Source of the DNA: a virus
IMG/VR virus record: IMGVR_UViG_3300021371_000007
Span: 17,947 to 81,946 of that record
Direction: 5' to 3' (one strand)
DNA length: 64,000 nucleotides
The position numbers and the translations under genes were made by a program. Shown here piece by piece: positions 35,781 through 44,102 of the stretch. The notes below the pieces were generated by a model, which ran no database searches, was not told where the DNA came from, and saw only the letters and a list, made by a program, of their open reading frames with translations. Each line of letters starts with the position of its first letter. Within the stretch, counting starts at the first letter, position 1.

Positions 35781-36301
35781 AATCTTATTCTATCCTTTTT
35801 ATTATAGAAAGCGCTAAATTCATAAATATGCCAACAAAAATCTATGTATACTAATCCTGCCCATAAGTTTTTTAAATTTTCAATATTAAGTAAAAATTTA
35901 GGTAGCTCAAAAGGATGACTTATATTTTCTACCCAAAAAGCAGTCTCTTTTACTTTTATTATTTTTCTATAACTCATTTTATAGTGCTTATAGTAATTAT
36001 CAAAGTAGTGAGTATTTAAATTACTGTCATACCCCCAATTACTTTTACTAAGTAGTAATGCGCTTAAATTTGTACAAGTATAATCATATTTTATAGTATA
36101 ATTATTAACACTATTTAAATATTCTAATCTCTTTAAATAGTTATCATCAGACATATTGTCCCAGCTATCTACTAATAGCAAACTATCAGAGGAAATAAAA
36201 TCCTTTTTAATAAATAACTTTTTATCTCTAAATATCTCATCTACGGGAGAATTTTTTAAAGTAAATATAGGATATTTTATATTATAAAATTTACTTCTCA
36301 T
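35777..36301 (-). CDS. Unknown Tyr/Asn-rich protein
   Basis: 174 residues rich in Tyr, Asn and Lys (for example TIKYDYTCTN, HYFDNYYKHYKMSY). No signal peptide, membrane segment or catalytic motif was recognised. It overlaps the sulfotransferase-like gene by 11 bases upstream and the helicase by four bases downstream, so it is co-translated with replication genes. It may act with the sulfotransferase-like protein, but that is only an inference from adjacency. Confidence 0.62.
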   Translation of the reverse strand: MRSKFYNIKYPIFTLKNSPVDEIFRDKKLFIKKDFISSDSLLLVDSWDNMSDDNYLKRLEYLNSVNNYTIKYDYTCTNLSALLLSKSNWGYDSNLNTHYFDNYYKHYKMSYRKIIKVKETAFWVENISHPFELPKFLLNIENLKNLWAGLVYIDFCWHIYEFSAFYNKKDRIRL

Positions 36302-36932
36302 AGCCTCTTAGTCTTAACCAATTATTTAGTCTGCTGTTATATTTATAGTTTTTTTCAGATAGGTAATTTTTAAAATCTGTATGTTTTAGATTGATATGAT
36401 TATGATGATACATAGTAATAGGATCTTGCTCACCTGTACTTAATTTATTTGCTATCAGTATATTCTTTTGTATAGTGTTACTATCAGATAACTCATCTAA
36501 TATATACTTAGGCAATAATAAATTTAAGTGCCTAACTATTTTATAAATTGCTCTATCTATATTTAGAATATCATACTCATACCTAAGACTAAGTATTTTT
36601 AAATCCTCTTTTAAAGCTTTATCAAATACTAAATAATCATACTCTAGTAAGAAGTCAAACCAATCTTTAAAAGTATTTACATTAAATTGCTTATACGACC
36701 ACTCACAAAATTCTTCTTCTGTTAAGTTTCTTTTTCTCATAATAGATGCAGTTATAGATCTTAAGTCTCTATAGGAATATATATTAAAGTCTCTATCACT
36801 TACAGGATACGTTATCCACTTTTCATGACATTTTTTTACGTTTGTAACTATAAATCTTTTATTTATTAACTGTTTACAAATATTAAAAGAAACAGTAGTT
36901 CCGCTTCTATAAAGCCCGTTTACATATATCAT
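36291..36932 (-). CDS. Sulfotransferase-like P-loop protein
   Basis: 213 residues. The N-terminal IYVNGLYRSGTTVSFN resembles the 5'-phosphosulfate-binding loop of sulfotransferases, which has the pattern yRSGTT. YSYRDLRSITASIMRKRN matches the 3'-phosphate-binding RDpR...S helix. It would transfer sulfate from PAPS to an unknown acceptor. Kinases and other P-loop proteins are alternatives. It lies between the DNA polymerase (ATGA overlap) and a gene of unknown function, an odd place for a sugar-modifying enzyme. Confidence 0.68.
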   Translation of the reverse strand: MIYVNGLYRSGTTVSFNICKQLINKRFIVTNVKKCHEKWITYPVSDRDFNIYSYRDLRSITASIMRKRNLTEEEFCEWSYKQFNVNTFKDWFDFLLEYDYLVFDKALKEDLKILSLRYEYDILNIDRAIYKIVRHLNLLLPKYILDELSDSNTIQKNILIANKLSTGEQDPITMYHHNHINLKHTDFKNYLSEKNYKYNSRLNNWLRLRGYEK

Positions 36933-39172
36933 CTATAGTCTTTAAGCTCCCCCCAACTAGGACCTACTTCAATATCTACTTTAATAGGTTTGCCCTCGAT
37001 AAACACGCCTCTATCTTTTTGTAAATTCAAAGATAAGTTATCTGCATAGATATCTATATAGTCTTCTCTAACTTCTGCAATAGTAGAATCATGTACTGTA
37101 GCAAAAATTCTAATGTTATCCTGATGCTGATTATCTTGTACCCATTTAACGGTATCTACAATACCTAATAAGTTAATGTCTGATGCGACACTTTGAATTA
37201 AGAAGTTTAGACCAGATCTCTCTGCATGAGCGGCCACCCCTCTAGAATCAGCGCCTGCTTCTGGAAGACGTCTTTTACGACCGAAGGCGCTGTAAGTAAA
37301 GTGATTTTCTTTAATAAAAGAAATATTACCATCAATCCATCTTTTTAAGTCTTTTGCTTGAGTAAAGTACAATTTGATAAAGCGTTTAGCTTCCTCAATA
37401 GATACATTAGCAGTTTCTGCAATTTTAGACGGCCCAGCACCATATAAAATACCAAAAGTAATAGCTTTTGCGTTTTGTCTTTCAGCAGCGTATAAATTTT
37501 TTACTTCATCAATCTCACAAGGAAGTTTAAACATACTGTGAGCTACATAAGAGTGAAAGTCTAATTCTTCTACAAAAGCTCGCTGTAAAAAAGAATCTTC
37601 AGCTAACGCCGCAGCTACATATACTTCTGCTGTTCCTAAGTCTGCTTGTACTATTTTAAATCCTGGAGAGGCTTTAAAAAACTTTTTAATACCTGAATCT
37701 TTATCTCTAGGAAGATTTTGGTAATTAAGAACTCCAGAAGACGATAGACGTCCTGCAGCAGTTCCAATAATATTAAAACTAGAGCGAAGCCTATTATCTG
37801 TATCTACTCCGTTCTTGATATTTTTAATATAAGTTGTAGAAAGTTTTACTTTCTTACGGAGGTCAAGGATAGCATCTGCAAGAGGATTATTCATTTCAGA
37901 AAGCACTTCTGCATCTGTAGATTTAGCACCTGTTGCAGTTTTCTTAGTAGAAGGAAGTTTTAATATGTTAAATAGCACCTCTCGTAAGTGAAAAGTACTA
38001 TTAGGATTAAAAGTCTTTTTCTCTTGTTCTTCAAAAATTTTAATAGCAGGGTGCATAGATATTTCAGCCATACATTCTTCAATATCAATTTTAAAATCTT
38101 CTTCAATATCAGTTAATACTTGAAGTTCAATAGGCCCTCCAGTATCTTCTAAATACATAAGAGCTTCAGTCGCAGGTTTTAATAGTTCTTTGTATACATA
38201 AGAAAATTTAGAGTTCTTATCTATTAAAGGCTTAAATTTATCATAAAGCTGAAAAGTAGCATCGGCGTCTTTACAAGCATATGGAGATAAAATATCTAAA
38301 GGCAGCATACCATAGTTAAAATCTGCTAGTAAGATTTTATTTTTTCTACAAAACTCTTTCTTATAATCATGTAGGTCTTTGTCATAATCTCCTAAGTCTG
38401 TGAATTTCATAGCTAACTGTTTTAACCCGTGAGAGCCTACTGTTTCATCTAAGCAATAGTGCATAAGAATAGTATCTTCAAATTTTGGAAATTCAAACTT
38501 CAATGCTTGATACATAAACTGTACATCAAATTTAGCGTTGTGTAATACAATAGTTTTGTCTATAAACATTTGTTTTACTTCATCATAAAACTCTTCTATC
38601 ACATCACAAGCTACAAAAATACCTTGATGAGCTCTAGCAGACATAGCTATACCAATAATAGAACCTTTTCTAGCAGATAAAGCAGTAGTCTCAATATCTA
38701 CAACTAAAGTATCTGCATTGTTAAACTGCTCTAAATAGGGTAAAAACTCTTCTGAAGTACTAACATAAGCATAGTCTTTTTCATATACTAAAGGCTGTTC
38801 TCCTGCTAAAACACTTCTTACCTTATCAAAACATTTTTGCAATTCTAATCGGTATTGAGGCTTTATAGATAACATATTAGGATCAATAATAGGTATGTAC
38901 TTTTCTTCTACTATCTGACCTGCATACTTAAGTATGCCTGTAAGACCGGAAGTATATTTTAAAGATTCTGCACCCACAGGACAAATAATATCATACTCAT
39001 CTAGAGTGGTTAAGTCTAGATCTACATTTTTCTTTAGAATTTTTTCTAAAGGTTCAGAAGATAGATACTTCACTTCAAAATCAATTCCCTTAGAGAAAGA
39101 TTTTAATTTTGATACAGTATCTGCTTTTAAAGGATTACTAAGCACTAAAGCTACTTTTAAATCTTTACTCAT
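36929..39172 (-). CDS. polA: DNA polymerase, family A
   Basis: 747 residues from the ATG at 39172 with GGAGAAG upstream. An N-terminal 150-residue part of unknown function is followed by a 3'-5' exonuclease (VVDIETTALSARKG near residue 160, LHNAKFDVQFMYQAL) and a polymerase domain: GRLSSSGVLNYQNLPRD, VQADLGTAEVYVAAAL (motif A; the usual YSQIE is changed to LGTAE), RQNAKAITFGILYGAG (motif B) and ATVHDSTIAEV (motif C). The residue equal to E. coli 762 is Phe, a state linked to lytic phages. No 5'-3' exonuclease domain; that function is supplied by the separate flap nuclease. Confidence 0.97.
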   Translation of the reverse strand: MSKDLKVALVLSNPLKADTVSKLKSFSKGIDFEVKYLSSEPLEKILKKNVDLDLTTLDEYDIICPVGAESLKYTSGLTGILKYAGQIVEEKYIPIIDPNMLSIKPQYRLELQKCFDKVRSVLAGEQPLVYEKDYAYVSTSEEFLPYLEQFNNADTLVVDIETTALSARKGSIIGIAMSARAHQGIFVACDVIEEFYDEVKQMFIDKTIVLHNAKFDVQFMYQALKFEFPKFEDTILMHYCLDETVGSHGLKQLAMKFTDLGDYDKDLHDYKKEFCRKNKILLADFNYGMLPLDILSPYACKDADATFQLYDKFKPLIDKNSKFSYVYKELLKPATEALMYLEDTGGPIELQVLTDIEEDFKIDIEECMAEISMHPAIKIFEEQEKKTFNPNSTFHLREVLFNILKLPSTKKTATGAKSTDAEVLSEMNNPLADAILDLRKKVKLSTTYIKNIKNGVDTDNRLRSSFNIIGTAAGRLSSSGVLNYQNLPRDKDSGIKKFFKASPGFKIVQADLGTAEVYVAAALAEDSFLQRAFVEELDFHSYVAHSMFKLPCEIDEVKNLYAAERQNAKAITFGILYGAGPSKIAETANVSIEEAKRFIKLYFTQAKDLKRWIDGNISFIKENHFTYSAFGRKRRLPEAGADSRGVAAHAERSGLNFLIQSVASDINLLGIVDTVKWVQDNQHQDNIRIFATVHDSTIAEVREDYIDIYADNLSLNLQKDRGVFIEGKPIKVDIEVGPSWGELKDYR

Positions 39173-40046
39173 ATTCTTCTCCAAATAATTTCATTAATTC
39201 TGACTTATTTAAGTCTCCGGCATCTCTGCCTTCAGGGGGCTGAACAATAATAGTTTCTATATCTCTAGCCTCTAGTAGTGCAGTAATATTTTCTGCAGCT
39301 TTGTTACCACTTATATCATTATCCATGAATATAGTAACTCTGGTACACCCTAAGTTATCTATCATAGACGCTTTTTCCTTACGAAAATTGTTTGTTCCGA
39401 AAATACAAACTGTATTTTTATATCCGTGTTGCCATAAGTTTAACATATCAAATAAGCCTTCAACAAGTATTAAATGACTTTTATCTACTATTTTGTCTAT
39501 AGGGAATAATAAATCACTGGTAGCAGCGTTTGAAGGCTTTCTCATATATCTTGGACTTTGTGTTTTGACGTTTAATATTTTGTATCTTCCTTCTATAAAT
39601 CTAAGCTTTCCTTGTTGATAAACAGGAAAACATAAGTAGTCTACTAATCCTAATTGTCCCGTAGTGAAACTTTCAAACTCTTTCATTATAGAACCATTTA
39701 CTCCTTTAAAATCTAGAGTAAAATTTATCTTATCTGAAGGCAATATTATATTCATTCCAAAAAACTTAGAATGAAGTTTATTTTTTAGCTTTTTAATCTT
39801 ATAAGTCTGTTTAGTTTCTATTTCTACAGAAGAATCTTCTCCTATAGCTTTTAGCAACTTTTTATAGCTTCCTCCAAACCCACAAGAAAAACAATTAAAT
39901 ACGTTTTTATCTAAGTTAAATCGCATACTAGGATTGGAATCTTCATGCAGACCGCTAACACACTTAATAAGAATTTCTTCACTATGATTAGGATTATTTT
40001 CGTACTCAATTTGTTTTTTATCTAATATAGAGTATATATCATGCAT
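39165..40046 (-). CDS. DNA primase, zinc-finger plus TOPRIM
   Basis: 293 residues. A CHC2-like zinc finger lies in the first 60 residues (KCVSGLHEDSNPSMRF...FNCFSCGFGG). The TOPRIM domain is marked by LILVEGLFDMLN and VTIFMDNDISG with the catalytic Glu and DxD. It would lay RNA primers for the lagging strand, with the helicase encoded next (adjacent, one-base overlap). This is a split version of the T7 gp4 primase-helicase. Confidence 0.93.
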   Translation of the reverse strand: MHDIYSILDKKQIEYENNPNHSEEILIKCVSGLHEDSNPSMRFNLDKNVFNCFSCGFGGSYKKLLKAIGEDSSVEIETKQTYKIKKLKNKLHSKFFGMNIILPSDKINFTLDFKGVNGSIMKEFESFTTGQLGLVDYLCFPVYQQGKLRFIEGRYKILNVKTQSPRYMRKPSNAATSDLLFPIDKIVDKSHLILVEGLFDMLNLWQHGYKNTVCIFGTNNFRKEKASMIDNLGCTRVTIFMDNDISGNKAAENITALLEARDIETIIVQPPEGRDAGDLNKSELMKLFGEEYE

Positions 40047-41422
40047 TAACCTAAATCCCTGCCCTGCTCTTTACTATCATCGCCATACTTATTTAGTATC
40101 CTACCGCCAATAGCCTTAGACTTATTAGAGTCTATTCTTAGACAATCCCAATCCATATGTACGTTAAACTTTATAGCTTTACCATTTCTAATCTTAGCTA
40201 CTTCAAAAGGTAAGGCAGTAGGATCTTCTGATAAATCACTAGGCATAAACCTAAAACTTTTATCAGCACTATCAAGAACACCTTTAGCAAATCTAGCTTC
40301 TCCTGACGCATCAATTTGATAGGGAGAGATCATAATAACTTTATACTTTCTTGCAAGAGTTTTTAGAGAATCAGATATATTAATTTGACTCTTCCAATCC
40401 ATACGGTCTTCTACTTTTACAATGTTTAAATAATCAATAACACACATTTTAATATTATGTTTAGTAGTCATCATATTTAGATAGTGATCTATTCTAGCGA
40501 GACTTAATTGTACATCATCAATAATATGAAAACGATTATCTTTAAAAGGAACTATCCCTCTTTTAAGCTCTTGATCAAAATTATTAAAACTACCAGAAGT
40601 CAACAGATTACTGTATACAGAATCAGATGCTTCACCCGGTTTATAAAAAGTATTCAATTTACTTTTAGCTATAGAAAACTTCTGATCTTTAGTTAAATTA
40701 TTAAGCATAAAATCACTAAAAGGCACACCACTAATCATACTCATGAGACGATAGTACACTTCTACATAGCGCATTTCAATACTCATGAACATTACAGAGT
40801 TATTAAGCAAGAAGTTATTTAAAGCCATATTCAAAGTGATAATAGACTTGCCTGATCCTCTTCTGCCTCCAAAAAGCACTAGCTCTTCTAAGCCAAAACC
40901 TCCATTTGCAGAATCAAAGTCAGTGCTTAGACCACTAGGAAACATAACAAAGTTATCTTCTTTAGGTACTGTTTCAATAGTTGCTACATCAAACAGTTCT
41001 TCTCCTTCTGGAATAAACTTTTGTACAGATAATACATGTTCTTGAATTTTATCTATAATCTCAGTCTGTTCTAAATTCTCTAAGTCGTCTATAAATTTAT
41101 CAATAAAACTAATAGTTTCTTCTCTTATATAATAATCTTGTAATTGAGAAGAAATAAAATTAGAATCAATAGAAGTTTCACCTTCTAAAGTAATATCTAT
41201 TAATTCTGAGCGCAAGTAAGCTTTAGAGCTTTCTTGTTTTTGTATTTCATAGAACTCCTGCATAGAAGGAATTCTTAAGTTTTTAGTATAGAAATTGTTA
41301 ATTTTTCTAAACAGCACAAGATTATTACCTGTGAAATATTTATTCACAAGTTTATTGAAAAAATCAGGGCTCTGAGTTGTTAATAGCCTTTTTAAGGCCA
41401 ACTTTTGTAAATCTACTGACAT
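40046..41422 (-). CDS. Replicative DNA helicase, DnaB/SF4 family
   Basis: 458 residues. A helical N-terminal domain (to about 150) precedes a RecA-like core: LVLFGGRRGSGKSIITLNMA (Walker A), MFMSIEMRYVEVYYRL (motif H1a, Glu after strand 2), KMCVIDYLNIVK (Walker B), and MISPYQIDASGEAR (motif H3, polar residue). It should form the hexameric helicase at the phage fork. Adjacent to primase downstream and an HTH protein upstream. Start ATG at 41422, next to the preceding stop. Confidence 0.94.
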   Translation of the reverse strand: MSVDLQKLALKRLLTTQSPDFFNKLVNKYFTGNNLVLFRKINNFYTKNLRIPSMQEFYEIQKQESSKAYLRSELIDITLEGETSIDSNFISSQLQDYYIREETISFIDKFIDDLENLEQTEIIDKIQEHVLSVQKFIPEGEELFDVATIETVPKEDNFVMFPSGLSTDFDSANGGFGLEELVLFGGRRGSGKSIITLNMALNNFLLNNSVMFMSIEMRYVEVYYRLMSMISGVPFSDFMLNNLTKDQKFSIAKSKLNTFYKPGEASDSVYSNLLTSGSFNNFDQELKRGIVPFKDNRFHIIDDVQLSLARIDHYLNMMTTKHNIKMCVIDYLNIVKVEDRMDWKSQINISDSLKTLARKYKVIMISPYQIDASGEARFAKGVLDSADKSFRFMPSDLSEDPTALPFEVAKIRNGKAIKFNVHMDWDCLRIDSNKSKAIGGRILNKYGDDSKEQGRDLG

Positions 41423-42178
41423 CTATTTTTTAATTACCGGAAATAATTCATGACGAGGAACAAACATTCTTTGGTGAGAATAATCACCTTCTATCCATAA
41501 AAGATAGCTTTCTCTTCCATAGTCTTCAATATGTTTTAATACAGCCTTAATATGATTTTTTAAAGAAGGAAGTTTCCACGTTACTCCATCTTCTAAAATC
41601 CAATAAATATTAAAGTGTACATCTTCTATAGGCTCTTTATGTTTTTTATAGTCAAAAGGGATAAGCTCTACATATTTTTGTATTCCTTGCTGTAAGTACT
41701 CTATATAATCTTCATCCATAGTTTTTTCTATAACAGCGAAACAATTAGTAGGACCATGAAATACTTTATCACCCTTAGAAAATCTAATATCTAAGTCTTG
41801 AACAACGTGATCTGTTTGAGCGGGAGCACTCTTTTTTCTAGAACGAATAGGCACTCCTAGTTCTAGTAAAAAAGATTTTACTTTTTGAGAAGATATATAG
41901 TTTCTCTTTGCTATACCACTTACACTATCTCCATCTTGATAGTCTTTAGCCATAGCCGTTTTTTCTGCGTTAGTAAACTCTTTAGTTTTAGCAGCTTTTT
42001 TAAGTCTAAGAGTTCTCTCTTCTTTTTCTAAAAAGTCATTAATAATATTATCTAATCTTTTAGTATTATATGCGATACCTAAATGTTCACAAATAGCCTT
42101 CTTAGTTTTTTTACTTTTAATCATCCAAAGAGCTTGACGTATTTTTGCTTCTGGAATTTCTACATTTTTAATAACCAT
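41423..42178 (-). CDS. Putative HTH DNA-binding regulator
   Basis: 251 residues. Two helix-turn-helix-like stretches (KKTKKAICEHLGIAYNTKRL near residue 25 and GDSVSGIAKRNYISSQKVKSFL near residue 85) are followed by a beta-rich C-terminal domain (FSKGDKVFHGPTNCFAVIEK). It resembles phage transcription regulators found upstream of replication genes. First gene after a good promoter, next to the helicase gene; it could be a regulator or a replication initiation factor. Confidence 0.65.
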   Translation of the reverse strand: MVIKNVEIPEAKIRQALWMIKSKKTKKAICEHLGIAYNTKRLDNIINDFLEKEERTLRLKKAAKTKEFTNAEKTAMAKDYQDGDSVSGIAKRNYISSQKVKSFLLELGVPIRSRKKSAPAQTDHVVQDLDIRFSKGDKVFHGPTNCFAVIEKTMDEDYIEYLQQGIQKYVELIPFDYKKHKEPIEDVHFNIYWILEDGVTWKLPSLKNHIKAVLKHIEDYGRESYLLWIEGDYSHQRMFVPRHELFPVIKK

Positions 42179-42204
42179 TTAAGCCTCCATATTAACTTAA
42201 TACC

Positions 42205-42234
42205 AGTATATAGTATAGAAGGTCTAAGTGTCAA
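42205..42234 (-). promoter_or_regulatory. Sigma70-like promoter for the replication block
   Basis: On the minus strand TTGACA (42234-42229), 18-base spacer and TATACT (42210-42205) lie about 27 bases before the ATG at 42178. It would start transcription of HTH, helicase, primase and polymerase genes. Confidence 0.6.
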
Positions 42235-42242
42235 TATATAAT

Positions 42243-42563
42243 TTAATTAATCTGATACTTATACTCTGCCATCATAAAATATAAGTCATTACTTAACTCT
42301 CTAACTAGTCCTGTTTTTGTGTATACACAGGTAAAAGAGTCGGCTATTTCTTCGTCTTGTCTAAATACATACTCTAAAGCAAAACTAGCATTATATGCTT
42401 TTATTAATCCTTCAAACTCTTCTGCAGACTCTACGTCTGGATAAAATCTCTTTATTAAATTGGTAAAGTACATTATTTTATCTTCTCCAGACATATTTAA
42501 AATATCTTGAAGTACCTTATCAGGTAAATTATGTAAAAATAAAGAACTGTCACTATTACTCAT
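42243..42563 (-). CDS. Unknown acidic protein
   Basis: 106 residues from the ATG at 42563, preceded by GGGGTAAT; a longer frame to 42593 would run through a terminator hairpin. The protein is helical and acidic (YPDVESAEEFEGLIKAYNA). No domain was recognised. It sits directly after a terminator and before a promoter, so it is probably expressed by read-through from the HTH-repeat gene. Confidence 0.62.
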   Translation of the reverse strand: MSNSDSSLFLHNLPDKVLQDILNMSGEDKIMYFTNLIKRFYPDVESAEEFEGLIKAYNASFALEYVFRQDEEIADSFTCVYTKTGLVRELSNDLYFMMAEYKYQIN

Positions 42564-42574
42564 TTGATTACCCC

Positions 42575-42607
42575 ATAAAAAAGGGCACGACAATTGCTTG
42601 CCGTGCC
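42575..42607 (-). terminator. Rho-independent terminator with GCAA loop
   Basis: A ten-pair stem, GGCACGGCAA with TTGTCGTGCC (one G-T pair) and a GCAA tetraloop, is followed on the minus strand by CTTTTTTAT. It terminates the HTH-repeat gene 26 bases after its stop. Confidence 0.88.
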
Positions 42608-42633
42608 AGTTATTGCAGTTAATATTATAATTC

Positions 42634-43329
42634 TTAGGCTTCTAAAGCTTTTGGAGTATAATCTGTTGCAGAAATTCCGCGACGAGTTAACACAGTTTTA
42701 ACACCGCGCTCACTTTTGCCAAATTGATCTGCTAACTCTGCAACACTCATACTGGTTGCCATATCTTCAATTCCTTCATAGGAATCGCTCTTAGCTGCTT
42801 TTTTATCACGCTGAGGTGCTTTAAGCTGCATAGAAAGAAGTTTTCCGCGAACGGAGTTTACAGATTTGCCAAGGGCTTCTGCAATATCTTCTAAGAAAGC
42901 GCCCGAACCCGCCATATCAGAAATCTGAGCTTCTTCCGCCTCTGAATAGGTGCGTGGAGCTACTTTTTTCTCAGCCGGTTTAATATGAGCTGTCATTTCT
43001 AATGAAAGAGCCTTACCGTTAACTTGACGAGAAGTTACGTCACGACCCCACTCAGCACTAAAGTGAGTTGCAATTTCTTCCGCAGTGTGTACACCGCTAT
43101 TGCTTTCTAGAAATGATGTTAAAGCGGCTGTTTCGTCTGCATCAAATGCAGGAGCTGCTTTAGGTTTTGTTGGAACGTCGTAACCAAGTTTACGAAGTTT
43201 CGCAGTTACAGAGCGACGTGGAAAGTCAAACTCATCGCAAAGAGCGATAATAGTATCTTCCGTAATGCCGCCTGCACATACTTGCTCCATACGAGCAACC
43301 ATGTCTTCAGTATATTCAAATTTTGCCAT
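42634..43329 (-). CDS. Tandem HTH DNA-binding protein
   Basis: 231 residues with at least three or four short helix-turn-helix units: TEDTIIALCDEFDFPRRSV, HTAEEIATHFSAEWGRDV, LEDIAEALGKSVNSVRGKL and VAELADQFGKSERGVKTVL, separated by Lys/Ala/Pro linkers. It looks like a phage DNA-binding regulator or nucleoid protein. It has its own promoter with a palindrome over the -10 and its own terminator, so it is a strong single-gene unit, perhaps autoregulated. Its base composition is near 45% G+C in samples, much higher than flanking genes. Confidence 0.78.
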   Translation of the reverse strand: MAKFEYTEDMVARMEQVCAGGITEDTIIALCDEFDFPRRSVTAKLRKLGYDVPTKPKAAPAFDADETAALTSFLESNSGVHTAEEIATHFSAEWGRDVTSRQVNGKALSLEMTAHIKPAEKKVAPRTYSEAEEAQISDMAGSGAFLEDIAEALGKSVNSVRGKLLSMQLKAPQRDKKAAKSDSYEGIEDMATSMSVAELADQFGKSERGVKTVLTRRGISATDYTPKALEA

Positions 43330-43398
43330 TTTTATTCCCCTCTGGTTTCAAATGTTTTGTGTTATTAATAAATGTGAAACTTTTTGTTTCGATAAGAT

Positions 43399-43428
43399 GA
43401 TATTATCAAATATCAGTATACTTAGCAA
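43399..43428 (-). promoter_or_regulatory. Promoter with operator-like palindrome
   Basis: TTGCTA (43428-43423), 17-base spacer, TAATAT (43405-43400) on the minus strand. The palindrome GATATTATCAAATATC (43399-43414) covers the -10. About 70 bases of leader with AGAGGGGAA precede the ATG at 43329. Confidence 0.62.
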
Positions 43429-43503
43429 GAAAAATATGAAAGTGTTTTTGTTTTTTGGTTGTTATTTTATAAATTGCTAAATTCATATATTTGTAATTTT
43501 ATC

Positions 43504-43818
43504 TTATATTACTATCTTACCTTTTAAAGCATCAACAAGCAACTCTAAATTTGCTTTTTTTGTCAGGTTTAGACCTTCTATTTCAATTTCTAACATTTCT
43601 TCTATGTCTCTAATCATAGTTTTGACACTACGCTTATCTTCTTTTTCTTCTTCTGGTTTTCTATATATCTTCATTTGGACTAGTTTACTTATTACACTTC
43701 TGTGTCCTTTTTTAAAGTGATCTGCTACGTCATATACGTCTAGCCCTTCATCTACATATAATCTTGTTAGAATCTCTTCTTCTTCATCACTCCAGGCTTT
43801 ATTAGATTTAGTTGCCAT
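43504..43818 (-). CDS. Myb/SANT-like HTH protein
   Basis: 104 residues. KAWSDEEEEILTRLYVDEGL followed by DVADHFKKGHRSVISKLVQMKIY is a Myb/SANT-like or GcrA-like helix-turn-helix with the 'W-S-x-E-E' start and 'RSVISKLV' recognition helix seen in many marine phages. The C-terminal half is helical. It joins the PC4-like gene as TAATG. Likely a transcription modulator. No clear terminator follows. Confidence 0.75.
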   Translation of the reverse strand: MATKSNKAWSDEEEEILTRLYVDEGLDVYDVADHFKKGHRSVISKLVQMKIYRKPEEEKEDKRSVKTMIRDIEEMLEIEIEGLNLTKKANLELLVDALKGKIVI

Positions 43819-44102
43819 TAAGATTCTCCTTCATCTTCAAATAATTCTAATTGTTTACTTTTAATTTTACTTAAATAAGTCTTGGTAAGTATATCTCCCG
43901 CCTTATCTAAAAGGTGAGCAGCCATATCTACAAACTCTGGTCTTAGCGCTAGTCCTTTTTTAGTAGGAAACCAGTTACCTGTATCTCCATCTTTCATATA
44001 CTCTCTTATATGAATGTACTCTTGCCCTCTAAACTCGTTTATAGTTATTTTTATAGCTTTATCTTCTGTTATATATCCTACAAAACCTAAATCAATTTCC
44101 AT
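43818..44102 (-). CDS. PC4-like ssDNA-binding / transcription coactivator protein
   Basis: 94 residues. The sequence ITINEFRGQEYIHIREYM then TGNWFPTKKGLAL matches the PC4 (p15) core (fkGk..vdIReyy....g.w.PtkKGI.L), a beta-sheet plus helix fold that binds ssDNA as a dimer. Phage PC4 homologues act in recombination and transcription. Here it is next to an HTH protein, suggesting a role in gene-expression switching or in opening DNA. The tail is acidic (LELFEDEGES). Confidence 0.8.
   Translation of the reverse strand: MEIDLGFVGYITEDKAIKITINEFRGQEYIHIREYMKDGDTGNWFPTKKGLALRPEFVDMAAHLLDKAGDILTKTYLSKIKSKQLELFEDEGES

Noticed and set aside
42243-42593. Longer start at 42593 for the acidic protein
   Set aside because: It would run through the terminator hairpin; the ATG at 42563 follows a better ribosome site.
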